A stretch of 64,000 nucleotides of DNA from CAYRES01 sp964423425 (lineage in GTDB: Bacteria; Actinomycetota; Thermoleophilia; RBG-16-64-13), in NCBI GenBank assembly GCA_964423425.1, contig CAYRES010000001.1, positions 248,001-312,000 on the forward strand, written 5' to 3'. Below, one piece after another: positions 16,620 to 26,549 of this stretch (positions within the stretch are counted from its first letter, which is position 1; each line of letters begins with the position of its first letter). The notes beneath the pieces are model-generated. The model was not told where the DNA came from and did not search any database. It worked only from the letters and a program-made list of their open reading frames with translations. Both the position numbers and the translations under genes were made by a program.

Positions 16620-17873
16620 GTGGCGGGCGATGACTTTGTAGTCGAGAAGTTGCCGACTGGGCAGCAGCTCATCACCGAGCACCTCGATCATCTGCGCTCG
16701 GTCTGCGTAGGTTTCTGGATTCCTGCCGGGTCGCGCGAAGAGAGCGCCGACCTGGCAGGGGTCACCCATTTCATCGAGCACCTTCTCTTCAAGGGCTCCA
16801 CGCGCTTCTCCGCTCAGCAGGTGGCCGAGGTCTTCGACGGCATCGGGGGGGAGCTTAACGCGGCCACCTCCAAGGAGTATGTGGTGGTCTACGGACGCTT
16901 CCTGCAGGAGCACTTGGAGACGGCCATGGAAGTCCTGCTCGATATCCTGCGGCGGCCCACCTTCGCCGACCTTGACAGGGAGCGTGAGGTTATCCTGGAA
17001 GAGATCGCCATGTACGAGGATTCGCCCCAAGAGATCATCCACGATGTCTTCACGAGTGTGGTCTTCGGCGATCATCCCTTGGGGCGTCCCATTCTGGGCA
17101 CAGCCGCCAGCATCGCCGGCATGGCCGAGACCGACATCAGGCATTATCACCAAGACCATTTCGACTTTCCCAACATGGTCGTGGCGGCGGCCGGCTACGT
17201 TGATCACGAGCGCATTCGTTCTCTTCTGCTCGAGTGTGCCGACACGGGAGCGCAGCCACCGGCGGGCGGCCCCGATGGACAGCCGGGCTTCGCTCAATCC
17301 CGGGTCTTCGTGGAGAAGGATACGGAGCAGATGCACGTGTGTCTGGGAGGCCGGGGTCTTCCTCGTGGAGACTCGCGGCGCTACGTGCTCTCGGTGCTCG
17401 ACAGTGTGTTCGGAGGGTCGCTCAGCTCCCGCCTCTTCCAGGAGATACGGGAGAAGCGTGGTCTCGTCTACAGCGTGTACTCGTTCGCCACCATGTACAG
17501 GGACACGGGTCTCACCGGGGTGTACTTCGGCAGTCGGCCCGACCGAGTCAAAGACGTAGTGGAGATCGTGTTCCGGGAAATCGAGAAGCTGCGCACTGCT
17601 CCGGTGGGGGAGGAGGAGTTGGCGCGGGCGCGCGAGCACTTGAAGGGGCGCATCATCCTCGGGTTCGAGAGTACTTCGAGCCGCATGACGCGTCTCGGGA
17701 AGGGCCTTCTCTGCGAACTGGAAATACTGTCCCTCGATGAGATCGCCCGCAGGATAGATTCAGTGACCGGCGAAGAGGTCATGGAACTCGCGCAAGAGCT
17801 GCTTGATCAGCAAGGGCTCTGTGCCGCCGGAATAGGCACCGATGTGGACTCCTTCACGCAGGCGCTCCCCTAG
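16620..17873 (+). CDS. M16 family zinc metallopeptidase (pitrilysin/insulinase type)
   Basis: The 417-residue protein has the inverted zinc motif HFIEHLLFKG (HxxEH near residues 50-54) and the downstream acidic ligand region EREVILEEIAMYEDSP. A second M16 half-domain follows, with GGSLSSRLFQEIREKRGLVYSVYSF, the R/Y motif of the family. The position between pnp and dapB is the classic place for this peptidase (YmxG/PepR-like) in Gram-positive bacteria. Its natural substrates are not known. The GTG start at 16620 has only a weak ribosome site. Confidence 0.9.
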   Translation: MAGDDFVVEKLPTGQQLITEHLDHLRSVCVGFWIPAGSREESADLAGVTHFIEHLLFKGSTRFSAQQVAEVFDGIGGELNAATSKEYVVVYGRFLQEHLETAMEVLLDILRRPTFADLDREREVILEEIAMYEDSPQEIIHDVFTSVVFGDHPLGRPILGTAASIAGMAETDIRHYHQDHFDFPNMVVAAAGYVDHERIRSLLLECADTGAQPPAGGPDGQPGFAQSRVFVEKDTEQMHVCLGGRGLPRGDSRRYVLSVLDSVFGGSLSSRLFQEIREKRGLVYSVYSFATMYRDTGLTGVYFGSRPDRVKDVVEIVFREIEKLRTAPVGEEELARAREHLKGRIILGFESTSSRMTRLGKGLLCELEILSLDEIARRIDSVTGEEVMELAQELLDQQGLCAAGIGTDVDSFTQALP

Positions 17874-17950
17874 GGGAGGCGGCTCCGGTGCAGGTTCCAG
17901 CGAATACGCCGCTCCCCGGCCGAGGGGGCGTGACAGGAGGTGAAGGCGGT

Positions 17951-18691
17951 ATGACGGACAAGATCCGCGTGGGTGTGTCGGGGGCTCTGGGAAAGATGGG
18001 TCGCATGGTGTGCGACACGGTGGCGGATGATGCCGATCTCGCATTGGTGGCGGCAATCGATCCCTTGTACCGCAATTCGCCGGCGGGCAGTTTCCCGAGG
18101 GATGTTCCCCATTTTCCCGACCTCCCACAGGCGTTGGCGGGTGGCGAGATCGATGTGGTGGTGGATTTCACGCACCCCGAGGTGGTGGCGGACAACGTGT
18201 CGGTGTGCGTAGAGGCGGGTGTGCCGGTGGTGGTCGGCACCACCGGGCTCAGTCCCAAGGACTTGGAGGGCATCGCGCGCCGGAGCCGGGAGAAGGGCAC
18301 GGCGGTGTTCGTGGCACCCAACTTCGCTCTTGGGGCGGTGCTCATGATGCAGTTCGCGCAGACGGCCGCGCGCTACCTGGGCGCCTGCGAGATCGTGGAG
18401 CTGCATCATGACCGAAAGGCCGACGCACCGTCGGGCACGGCACGACGCTCGGCCGACCTCATCCAGGTGGTGTGGCAGGGACGGTCCCTCGAACGCACGG
18501 TGCCCATCCACAGTGTTCGGCTTCCGGGTCTGGTGGCTCATCAAGAGGTCATATTCGGCGGTCTGGGAGAGACTCTCACCATCAGGCACGATTCGCTCTC
18601 CCGAGAGAGTTTCATGCCGGGGGTGGCACTGGCGGTCAAACGCGTCCGTGCGCTCCAAGGGCTGGTCGTGGGTTTGGAGACCATCCTTTAG
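17951..18691 (+). CDS. dapB: 4-hydroxy-tetrahydrodipicolinate reductase
   Basis: NAD(P)H-dependent step of lysine/diaminopimelate synthesis. The 246-residue protein has the dinucleotide motif VGVSGALGKMGRMV, VVDFTHPEV, VGTTGLS, APNFALGAVLMMQFA and the catalytic ELHHDRKADAPSGTA. ATG 17951 is chosen because AGGAGG lies at 17935-17940 and it gives the family length; the frame is open further upstream. No dapA is adjacent, although it often is. dapF and dapL are found 16-17 kb downstream. Confidence 0.95.
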   Translation: MTDKIRVGVSGALGKMGRMVCDTVADDADLALVAAIDPLYRNSPAGSFPRDVPHFPDLPQALAGGEIDVVVDFTHPEVVADNVSVCVEAGVPVVVGTTGLSPKDLEGIARRSREKGTAVFVAPNFALGAVLMMQFAQTAARYLGACEIVELHHDRKADAPSGTARRSADLIQVVWQGRSLERTVPIHSVRLPGLVAHQEVIFGGLGETLTIRHDSLSRESFMPGVALAVKRVRALQGLVVGLETIL

Positions 18692-18701
18692 TTCCCTGCG
18701 A

Positions 18702-18733
18702 AGCCGCGGGAGTACCCGCGGCTGCTTTTCTCT
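18702..18733 (+). terminator. Rho-independent terminator after dapB
   Basis: AGCCGCGGG (18702-18710), loop AGTA, CCCGCGGCT (18715-18723), then GCTTTTCTCT. A perfect 9-bp GC-rich stem with a T-rich tail. It closes the long rimP-to-dapB gene block, about 10 bases after the dapB stop. Confidence 0.85.
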
Positions 18734-18784
18734 ATGTATCGGGCCTCCGGGGTTGTTCCCGAAGCCCTCGACCACACTCAAGAC

Positions 18785-20446
18785 ATGAACAACGGATATT
18801 TGCGACTCATCCCTCTCGGCGGAATGGGGGCCATCGGTAAGAACATGATGGCTCTCGAGTACGGCGAGGCCATACTCGTCATCGACGCCGGTCTGATGTT
18901 CCCCGACGAGGATATGCTGGGCATCGACCTTGTACTGCCCGATTTCTCCTACATCGTGGAGAACCAGGATCGGGTCGTGGGGGTTGTACTCACCCACGGC
19001 CACGAGGATCACATCGGGGCGCTACCCTATCTTCTCAACCAAGTCCTTCTGCCCGTGTACGGCACGAGGCTCACTCTGGGCATCCTGAACGGGAAGCTGG
19101 GCGAACATCGCCTGCAGGGGGCGGCCGACCTCAATGAAATAAGCGAAGCCCGTGGCCTCGAGCTGGGTCCGTTCTCTCTCAGTTTCCTGCCCGTGTGCCA
19201 CAGCATCCCTGACGGCGTGGGGCTTGCCATCCGCACACCGGTGGGCACGGTCGTCCATTCGGGTGACTTCAAGCTCGACCAGACTCCCATCGACCAGAGG
19301 CTGACCGCCCTGCACCGCTTCGCGGAGCTGGGCGAGGAGGGCGTACTTCTTTTCCTCTCCGACTCCACCAACGCCGAAGTACCCGGAGTCATCCCTCCGG
19401 AGCTCTCTGTCGGCGAGACGCTCGACGGCATATTCTCCCAGGCGCCGGGCCGCGTCTTGGTGGCCTGCTTCGCGAGCCACATGCACCGCGTGCAACAGGT
19501 GATCGATCTCTCCGCGCGACACGGGCGGTCGGTGGCCATCGTCGGCCGCAGTATGACCCGCAATGTGAACATCGCTGAGAATCTGGGCTACGTGAACATT
19601 CCCGACGGTCTCATCATCCGCGCCCAGCAGATCGGGGAGGTGCCGGATGACTGCCTCACCGTCATCTGCACCGGGAGCCAGGGCGAACCCATGTCCGCTC
19701 TCGCGCGGATGGCGTCAAGGGCCCACCAGTGGGTGCAGGTCAACGAGCACGACACGGTAGTCATCTCCGCCCGCCCGGTTCCCGGTAATGAGCGTAGTGT
19801 GTCCCGCACGGTGAATCGCCTGCTCGCCCGGGGCGCTACCGTCATCCAGGGGCCAGGGGCGGGCGTGCACGTGTCCGGACATGCGGCCCAAGAAGAATTG
19901 AAGCTCCTGCTCAATCTCGTGCGGCCGCGTTACTTCGTGCCCATCCACGGTGAGTATCGCCATCAGCACAATCACGCCAGACTGGCGAAGGAAACCGGCG
20001 TGGCGGCGGATAACATATTCATCATGGAGAATGGGCAGGTCCTCGAGGTGGGTCCGGAGCGCGCCAACATCGCCGGTAAGGTGCAGGCGGGCATGATCCT
20101 CGTTGACGGTCTGGCGATGGGCGAGGCGGGCGAGTTGGTGCTGCGCGACCGCCACCACGTCGCCACCGACGGGATCATCATCGTGGTGGTCAGTCTCCGC
20201 ACCCAGGACTGCGGCATCACCGGCATACCAGAGGTGGTGTTCAGGGGCTTCGCTCATGGCGGCAGCCTGGAGGAGTTGGTGCAAGATGTTCAACTCGAGT
20301 TGGTGGATGCGCTTCACAGCGACGAACTCCGGCAGATAGGTGATGTGTCCCTCCTCAAAGAGCACATCCATGAGGTCACCCAGAAGTTGCTGTTCCAGAA
20401 GACACGGCGGCGGCCGATGATCCTACCCATCGTTGTCGAAGTGTGA
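18785..20446 (+). CDS. rnj: Ribonuclease J
   Basis: Metallo-beta-lactamase/beta-CASP RNase with endo- and 5'-3' exonuclease activity. From ATG 18785 the protein is 553 residues and starts MNNGYLRLIPLGGMGAIGKNMM. It contains the zinc motif THGHEDHIGALPYL, the beta-CASP segment VAIVGRSM, and PIHGEYRHQHNHA. A longer start at 18734 would begin inside the tail of the terminator, so 18785 is preferred even though no clear Shine-Dalgarno precedes it. The stop overlaps the ftsK start. The dapB-rnj-ftsK order is usual in Actinomycetota, but with dapA missing. Confidence 0.93.
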   Translation: MNNGYLRLIPLGGMGAIGKNMMALEYGEAILVIDAGLMFPDEDMLGIDLVLPDFSYIVENQDRVVGVVLTHGHEDHIGALPYLLNQVLLPVYGTRLTLGILNGKLGEHRLQGAADLNEISEARGLELGPFSLSFLPVCHSIPDGVGLAIRTPVGTVVHSGDFKLDQTPIDQRLTALHRFAELGEEGVLLFLSDSTNAEVPGVIPPELSVGETLDGIFSQAPGRVLVACFASHMHRVQQVIDLSARHGRSVAIVGRSMTRNVNIAENLGYVNIPDGLIIRAQQIGEVPDDCLTVICTGSQGEPMSALARMASRAHQWVQVNEHDTVVISARPVPGNERSVSRTVNRLLARGATVIQGPGAGVHVSGHAAQEELKLLLNLVRPRYFVPIHGEYRHQHNHARLAKETGVAADNIFIMENGQVLEVGPERANIAGKVQAGMILVDGLAMGEAGELVLRDRHHVATDGIIIVVVSLRTQDCGITGIPEVVFRGFAHGGSLEELVQDVQLELVDALHSDELRQIGDVSLLKEHIHEVTQKLLFQKTRRRPMILPIVVEV

Positions 20447-23205
20447 GCATGCCCACCCGTGCGACATCCAGACGCAGAGAGGAGATCGAGGCGAGCCCCA
20501 CAGCGGTGAGGCCCCGCGCGCGCAAAGGTAAGGCCGGGGGCCAGGGTGGGGTGGCCGCCGGCCGGAAGAAGAGCAGCCGCGAGGGCCACGCCCACGAGCT
20601 CACCGGCTTGGCGTTCTTCGGGCTCGCGGTGTTCCTGGGCTTCGTGCTTGTCGCCGGTGATGTCGGTGGTGTGGTCGGCCGGGGGGTGAGTGGAGCCCTC
20701 ACGTTCCTGTTGGGCAGGTTCGCCTTCCTTGTTCCGCTGCTGCTGATCGGTGCGGCTGCCGTGCTGGTCTTCGACCGGAAAATCGAGTGGCGCTCGGGCT
20801 GGTTGTGGGGAGGAGCGGTGCTGCTCGGCGGCCTCATGCTTCTCACCACGGCCGGTTTTCCTCCCTTCGGCCCGAGCCATGCCCCGGAGATGTTCATGAG
20901 CGAGGTGTTCCGTGCGCGCGCCGGAGCCGTGGGCGAGGCGGGGTTCGCGGCCCTCTCGGCCCTGCTGGGGCAGGTCGGTGTCACCGTGGTGGGATGGCTC
21001 CTCATCGTGGCCGCCGTGGTCCTCATCACCGGCAAGACCATGCGGCAGATGGCCGCCGACACGCAGAAGGCCGCCCGCACTGTGGGCAATGCGGCGGAAC
21101 GTACGACCGTACGCATTCGGCGCCGGCTCGAGCCGGACGAAGGCCCGCTCGATGACCCTTACGTCACCGGTTTCGGTCCGAAGGATACCGGGGTGCGACG
21201 GCAGGCGCCGGACACCGCCTCAGGCCGGAGTACCGCCTCGAGCCAGAGCACGGCGGAGGCTGAAGGTGCGGAGCGCATGCCTTTCGGCACCGGCGTGGCT
21301 CAGGCGACGTTCGCGGACACAGGCGTGCGCTGGGCCGGCGAGGCTGGGGGCGAGGTGGACGGGTTTGTTCCCCGTGTGGCCGTGAGGCCGCGTTTCCACG
21401 ACGGCGCCGAGGTCTTCCCCGACCTGTTCGGGCAGGGAGCGGTGCAGGGGCAGCCGCTCCACACGCAACTGGGCCACGCAGAGGGGGCGGCGGCCGGCAC
21501 CGAAGCCTCTTCCGGCGAGCAGCCGCACGGAGCAGGCGAGGGCGCCCTTTCTCGGGGGCGGGCCGTCGATGCCGGAGCCGCACCGGGCGAAGAGGCCGCC
21601 GCCGGGGGTCTGGCCCGCGAAGATGCCCTCGCCCACGAGGACGCCGCCCACCCGGGCGCTGCCACCGCCATCCTGACTGAGGAGGGCGCCCCGTCTGCTC
21701 CGTCACAGCCGGTCTGGCACATCCCTGCTGCGGCGCTTCTGCGCAAGAGCACCTCTCGGGTCGACCCCGGCGCCAAGACCGACGCGGAAGTATCCCGCGT
21801 GCTGGTTGACACCCTGGAGAGTTTCGGCGTGGAGAGCCGTGTGATCGGTACGGTGGTGGGGCCTCGCGTCACCCGCTTCGAGCTCCAGTTGGCACCCGGG
21901 ATCAAGGTGGGCAAGGTGTCGGGCCTCAAGGATGACCTGGCCTACGCACTCGCCACCACGGAGATCAGGATACTCGCTCCTATTCCCGGTAAGAGCGCCG
22001 TGGGGGTGGAGGTACCCAACCAACGCCCCGACTTTGTCACCCTGGGCGACATCTATCGCGATTTTCCCGCTGAGGCGGGTCCACTCATGGTGTGGCTGGG
22101 GAAGGACATCTCCGGCAAAGCTGTGTACACCGACCTCACCAAGATGCCTCACCTTCTCATCGCCGGCACCACCGGGTCGGGCAAGAGTGGCTGCATCAAC
22201 GCTTTGATCTCTTCAGTGCTTCTCCGCTCCTCCCCGAGCGTATTGCGGATGGTCCTCATCGATCCGAAGAAGGTGGAGCTCTCGCATTACGACCACGTCC
22301 CCCATCTGCTCGTTCCGGTGGTCACCAACATGAAGAATGCGGCGGGGGTGCTGCACAACCTGGTCGGCGAGATGGACAACCGCTATGAACTCATGGAACT
22401 CAGCAAGGCCCGCCATCTCGATGAACTGAACCGGGCGCGGACAGCGGCGGGCGAAGAGCCGCTCCCGTACATCCTCATTGTCATCGATGAGCTTGCGGAT
22501 CTCATGATGGTATCGCCCCAGGAGGTCGAGGACTACATCATCCGCATCGCACAGAAAGCGCGGGCTGTGGGCATCCACTTGGTGGTGGCAACCCAGCGTC
22601 CGTCGGCCGACGTCATCACCGGCATGATAAAGGCCAATATCCCCTCCCGCATCGCCTTCGCCGTGTCCAGCCAAACCGATTCGCGAGTGATCCTCGACGT
22701 GAACGGAGCGGAATCGCTCCTCGGCTTGGGTGACATGCTATTCCGGCCGCTCGGATCGAGCCGGCTGCAGCGTATCCAGGGCGCCTACGTCACCGAAGAG
22801 GAGATCCAGATACTTGTCACCCACTGGCGCCGCCAGGCCGAACCCTCCTTCCGGGAGGAGTTGCTCCAGACCCCCGAGGAGGCCATGGCGGAGAACCCTC
22901 TCTTCGACCCCGACTCCGACGAACTCCTCCCCGATGCGGCTTCCCTGGTCATCGAGACGGGCAACGCCTCGGTATCAATGCTTCAGCGGCGTCTGCGGGT
23001 CGGCTATACCCGTGCCGGTCGGCTCATCGACATGCTGGAGCGGCGGGGTGTCGTGGGACCCTACGAAGGGAGCAAGCCCCGCCAGCTGCTGGTGGAGCGT
23101 GACGAACAGGACCACGTGCTCGAGACGCTTCGATCCGAGAGCACGAGGCACGGTCTCCAGTTGGAGCTGGGGGACGAGGAGGAGGCGGCACCCACCTCCG
23201 AATGA
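20443..23205 (+). CDS. ftsK: DNA translocase FtsK/SpoIIIE
   Basis: Septum-located DNA pump for chromosome segregation. The 920-residue protein has an N-terminal membrane region of about four helices (residues 45-190), a low-complexity Ala/Gly/Glu-rich linker (about 235-425), the FtsK alpha/beta motor with Walker A GTTGSGKSG near residue 576 and Walker B YILIVIDELADLMM, and a C-terminal winged-helix gamma domain (SVSMLQRRLRVGYTRAGRLI). GTG 20443 overlaps the rnj stop, and ATG 20449 is the alternative. The gamma domain implies recognition of polar KOPS/SRS-type sequences. Confidence 0.95.
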   Translation: MSMPTRATSRRREEIEASPTAVRPRARKGKAGGQGGVAAGRKKSSREGHAHELTGLAFFGLAVFLGFVLVAGDVGGVVGRGVSGALTFLLGRFAFLVPLLLIGAAAVLVFDRKIEWRSGWLWGGAVLLGGLMLLTTAGFPPFGPSHAPEMFMSEVFRARAGAVGEAGFAALSALLGQVGVTVVGWLLIVAAVVLITGKTMRQMAADTQKAARTVGNAAERTTVRIRRRLEPDEGPLDDPYVTGFGPKDTGVRRQAPDTASGRSTASSQSTAEAEGAERMPFGTGVAQATFADTGVRWAGEAGGEVDGFVPRVAVRPRFHDGAEVFPDLFGQGAVQGQPLHTQLGHAEGAAAGTEASSGEQPHGAGEGALSRGRAVDAGAAPGEEAAAGGLAREDALAHEDAAHPGAATAILTEEGAPSAPSQPVWHIPAAALLRKSTSRVDPGAKTDAEVSRVLVDTLESFGVESRVIGTVVGPRVTRFELQLAPGIKVGKVSGLKDDLAYALATTEIRILAPIPGKSAVGVEVPNQRPDFVTLGDIYRDFPAEAGPLMVWLGKDISGKAVYTDLTKMPHLLIAGTTGSGKSGCINALISSVLLRSSPSVLRMVLIDPKKVELSHYDHVPHLLVPVVTNMKNAAGVLHNLVGEMDNRYELMELSKARHLDELNRARTAAGEEPLPYILIVIDELADLMMVSPQEVEDYIIRIAQKARAVGIHLVVATQRPSADVITGMIKANIPSRIAFAVSSQTDSRVILDVNGAESLLGLGDMLFRPLGSSRLQRIQGAYVTEEEIQILVTHWRRQAEPSFREELLQTPEEAMAENPLFDPDSDELLPDAASLVIETGNASVSMLQRRLRVGYTRAGRLIDMLERRGVVGPYEGSKPRQLLVERDEQDHVLETLRSESTRHGLQLELGDEEEAAPTSE

Positions 23206-23257
23206 CACGGTATCCGGTGTGTGACACTCATAAGGCTTTGGCGTTGGTCGACGAGCG

Positions 23258-24415
23258 ATGACCGGTCTTTCGTTGCCGACCGTTCCCGCCCAGGAGGCCG
23301 TGGAGTCGGGTTGTCTCATCATCGATGTGCGCTCGCCGGCTGAGTATTCGCGTGGCAGTGTACCCGGATCGATAAACCTTCCTCTGCTTGGAGATGCGGA
23401 ACGGGCCGAAGTGGGCACGATGTATGCCGAACAGGGTGCCCGGGCGGCCCGCATGTGTGCCGTGGAGCTGGTGTCGCCCTCACTGCCCGAGTACCTCTCC
23501 CGTATAGCCGCCATACTTCCCCGAGGAGTCCGGCCGGCCGTCATGTGCTGGCGTGGTGGGGAGCGAAGCCGTAACGTGGTACTACTACTTGCGCTCGTGG
23601 GAGTGCAGGCACTGCAAGTAGAGGGCGGATACAGAGCCTACAGGCGCACAGTCATGGAGGCGCTCGCAGAGTGGCGGCCTCCTTGCCCGGTGTTCACGCT
23701 CTATGGTTACACGGGCTCGGGGAAATCGGCGTTGTTGAGAGCGATCTCCGCAGCCGGCGCGGCCGGGATGATACCGAAGTTGGCGCCAGGATCGGCCGCG
23801 AAGAGCGGACCCGCCCTCGCTCACTCGTGCGTGCCCTGGGTGCTGGATCTCGAGGGTCTGGCTCTTCATCGAGGCTCACTGCTCGGGGGGTTGAACCAAC
23901 CCGGCACCCGCAACCAGCGCGATTTCGAGGCACTGTTGTGGAAGGAACTCCGTCGGCCGGCCGGGGACTGTCTGCTTCTCGAGGGAGAGGGGCCGAAGAT
24001 TGGTGATCTCGTGCTGCCACGCCCGGTGGCACGGGCCGTGCGGGAGGGGATACCCATCCTTGTGGAGTCTAGCCTCGAAGACCGCACGCGGAGAATCATG
24101 CTGGAGTACGCGCCGGAGAGGTGGACCGAGGCGGAGAGGGTCCATTTCCGGCGCGGTCTGGACCTCATAGGCGCTCGGCTGCCGGCAGGGTTGCTGCGAT
24201 CCTTGAGAACGGCTTTCGATGATGGTAGATTTGATGAGGTTGTCAAGGGGCTTCTGGTTCACTACTACGACCCCCTGTACCAGCGCTCCAGCGTACACGG
24301 CAGGGCTTTCGTATTCACTCTCGACGTCGGCTTGGCCCCTGAGGAAGATGCGGACAGGCTGGTGTCGCTCATAGGGGAATTCTTCGAGAGAACGGCGTTG
24401 AAGCGGCGTGTTTGA
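23258..24415 (+). CDS. selU: tRNA 2-selenouridine synthase (SelU/MnmH)
   Basis: Replaces sulfur by selenium at the wobble 2-thiouridine of tRNA-Lys/Glu/Gln, using selenophosphate, via a geranylated intermediate in known homologues. The 385-residue protein has an N-terminal rhodanese domain with IIDVRSPAEYSRGSVPGSIN and the active loop CWRGGERSRN, whose cysteine is residue 97, plus a C-terminal P-loop domain with Walker A YGYTGSGKS at about 150-157. ATG 23258 lacks a clear ribosome site. It overlaps the start of the rodZ-like gene. No selD or selA is present in this window. Confidence 0.9.
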   Translation: MTGLSLPTVPAQEAVESGCLIIDVRSPAEYSRGSVPGSINLPLLGDAERAEVGTMYAEQGARAARMCAVELVSPSLPEYLSRIAAILPRGVRPAVMCWRGGERSRNVVLLLALVGVQALQVEGGYRAYRRTVMEALAEWRPPCPVFTLYGYTGSGKSALLRAISAAGAAGMIPKLAPGSAAKSGPALAHSCVPWVLDLEGLALHRGSLLGGLNQPGTRNQRDFEALLWKELRRPAGDCLLLEGEGPKIGDLVLPRPVARAVREGIPILVESSLEDRTRRIMLEYAPERWTEAERVHFRRGLDLIGARLPAGLLRSLRTAFDDGRFDEVVKGLLVHYYDPLYQRSSVHGRAFVFTLDVGLAPEEDADRLVSLIGEFFERTALKRRV

Positions 24416-25208
24416 AATAGGCAACAGCCTCCGCGAGGCGAGAACCCGCAAGGGTCTCTCCATCCGTGACGCCGAAGAAGCTACCAAGATCCGCACCAAG
24501 TACCTCCAAGCGCTGGAAGAGGATGATTTCGACGCCATACCGGGTCCCGCCTATGTCATCGGCTTCCTTCGCACCTATGCGCAGTACCTCGAGCTCGATT
24601 CGGCCGCGCTGATCGGCGAATACAAGAGCCAATTCCAACCGAGATTTCTTGAAGGCCACACCCTGCCGAAGAACCGGCCGTCGGGGAGGCCCGGGCGCAT
24701 GACCTCCCGGCGTAGGCCCAACTACGTGGTTGTCGGCGTGGTGGCTCTCATCATCATCCTCGTATTGGCGTGGATTGGATGGGGCAACCGGGGCCAGGGC
24801 CGGACGGAGATCGAGCCCGATCCCTCTATCACCGCTACCGTGACCACGGCTGCGGCGCCGACGGACGGCCAAGGCGAGGCGGGAGAAGATAACAGCAGCG
24901 AGGGCACGACCTCCTCGGTTGCGGCCGGTGTGCCGGTGGAGGGCCCCATCGACGTCACCATTCGTGCGGTCAACGACCGCTGCTATCTCATCGTGCGCGA
25001 CACCAACGCCGGTGGACGTACTCTGTTCTCCGATACACTTGACCAAGGCCAAGAGGTCGAGGTCTCGGCCGAGCGGCAGCTGTGGATGAACATCGCCAAT
25101 CCAAAGGCTCTCGTGCTCATCATCAATGGTGCCGAATTCACCGTGCCGGAGCCTTATGGTGAGTTCTTGGTCACGGCCGCAGGGATTGCGCGCATCGCAG
25201 AGCAGTAG
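24408..25208 (+). CDS. rodZ: RodZ-like helix-turn-helix membrane protein
   Basis: Likely cell-shape or division-associated membrane protein. The 266-residue protein has a cytoplasmic HTH_25 domain (residues 3-78; LREARTRKGLSIRDAEEATK, YVIGFLRTYAQYL), a basic linker, a single transmembrane helix at 106-126, a Thr/Ala/Glu-rich spacer and a C-terminal DUF4115-type beta domain. GTG 24408 overlaps selU by 8 bases. The position next to rimO and pgsA matches the rodZ (ymfM) place in Firmicutes. No mreB lies in the window. Confidence 0.85.
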   Translation: MFEIGNSLREARTRKGLSIRDAEEATKIRTKYLQALEEDDFDAIPGPAYVIGFLRTYAQYLELDSAALIGEYKSQFQPRFLEGHTLPKNRPSGRPGRMTSRRRPNYVVVGVVALIIILVLAWIGWGNRGQGRTEIEPDPSITATVTTAAAPTDGQGEAGEDNSSEGTTSSVAAGVPVEGPIDVTIRAVNDRCYLIVRDTNAGGRTLFSDTLDQGQEVEVSAERQLWMNIANPKALVLIINGAEFTVPEPYGEFLVTAAGIARIAEQ

Positions 25209-25217
25209 GGGCCGGTG

Positions 25218-26549
25218 ATGCAGGCGCCGCGAGTGTACATCCTCACCCTTGGGTGCGCGAAGAACGAAGCCGATAGCAGGCGTCTCCTTCGGGCACTGCG
25301 ACCGTACGGCGTGCAGCAGGCGGCCAACCCCTCCGAGGCGCAGCTTCTCCTGGTGAACACCTGTGGATTCGTCGCCGAGGCGAAGAAGGAGTCTGTCGAC
25401 GTCATCCTCGGTCTGGCGGCGGCTCATCCTCTCTCACCTTTGGTCGTAACGGGGTGTCTGGTTGAGCGATACCGGCGGGAGCTCCAAGAGGGCATTCCCG
25501 AGGTGGCATCCTGGTTCGGCGTGGAGCCTCCTGAGGCTGTGGCGGCTTTCATCGCCCACACCCTGGGCGCCACACTGATGCCGAACGATGGTGCTCGGCG
25601 GAGGTTGACGGAGACGGCGAGACCGGATGGTAGTGTGCGTTCGTATGCGTACGTGAAGGTGTCCGACGGGTGCGATCACCGGTGTAGCTTCTGCGCCATT
25701 CCCCTCATCAAAGGTGCCTACCGCGCCCACTGCCTGCAGGAGGTTCTCGAAGAGGCACAGGCCGAGACGGCGGAAGGAGCGGCGGAGATCGTCCTCGTAG
25801 GACAGGACACCTCGCGGTGGGAGGAGGGGCCGGGGGGAATCGCCGGCCTTCTTGAGGCGGTGTCAAGCCTGGAACGAGTGGCCCGAGTCCGGCTCATGTA
25901 CCTTCATCCGGAGAATGTGAACGCTGAACTGCTCGAAGCCATCGCCGGCGCTCCCAAAGTGTGCCGGTATCTGGATGTCCCCTTCCAGCACTCTGCACGT
26001 TCGGTGCTCAGGCGCATGGGGAGGGCTGGGTGCGGGGACGACTATCTCGAGATGGTGGCTGCGGCCCGTGGGCGCATGGGCGACGTTTCTCTGCGCTCGA
26101 CCTTCATTGTGGGCTTCCCCGGTGAGACCGACGATGATTTCGAGGAGTTGCTCGAATTCGTGACTGCGGCTCGTTTCGATCACGCCGGAGTGTTCGCCTT
26201 CAGTGAAGAGGAGGGCACGCCGGCGTACGGGCTCGAGCCCAGAGTCCCGGAGGCTCTGGCGCGGGAGCGAGTGGCACATCTCTCCGGTCTTCTCGCCTCC
26301 GTTGCGGAAGAGAAGAACCAGGCGATGATCGGGCGTGAAGCCGAGATCATGCTCGACGCTCCTACGGCCGGGACCAACGACGCCTCTGTGGGAAGGACGG
26401 AGGGCCAGGCGCCCGAGGTCGACGGCGTGACCTATCTCGAGGATGGTCTTCCCCCCGGAGTGGGTGTGGGATCCCTGCTTCGTGTCACCATCACGGGTTC
26501 TTTCGGCTACGACTTGTCGGCGAGGTGCGTGAGAACTGAATCTTCCTAA
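25218..26549 (+). CDS. rimO: Ribosomal protein S12 methylthiotransferase RimO
   Basis: Radical-SAM enzyme that adds a methylthio group to the conserved Asp of S12. The protein of about 443 residues has the N-terminal MTTase domain with three cluster cysteines (LGCAKNEAD, VNTCGFV, TGCLVERY), the radical-SAM motif DGCDHRCSFCAIP (CxxxCxxC), and a C-terminal TRAM domain. The CAIP form of the motif and absence of the MiaB signature distinguish it from miaB at 31606. ATG 25218 is preceded by GTG 25215, either of which could be used. Confidence 0.93.
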   Translation: MQAPRVYILTLGCAKNEADSRRLLRALRPYGVQQAANPSEAQLLLVNTCGFVAEAKKESVDVILGLAAAHPLSPLVVTGCLVERYRRELQEGIPEVASWFGVEPPEAVAAFIAHTLGATLMPNDGARRRLTETARPDGSVRSYAYVKVSDGCDHRCSFCAIPLIKGAYRAHCLQEVLEEAQAETAEGAAEIVLVGQDTSRWEEGPGGIAGLLEAVSSLERVARVRLMYLHPENVNAELLEAIAGAPKVCRYLDVPFQHSARSVLRRMGRAGCGDDYLEMVAAARGRMGDVSLRSTFIVGFPGETDDDFEELLEFVTAARFDHAGVFAFSEEEGTPAYGLEPRVPEALARERVAHLSGLLASVAEEKNQAMIGREAEIMLDAPTAGTNDASVGRTEGQAPEVDGVTYLEDGLPPGVGVGSLLRVTITGSFGYDLSARCVRTESS

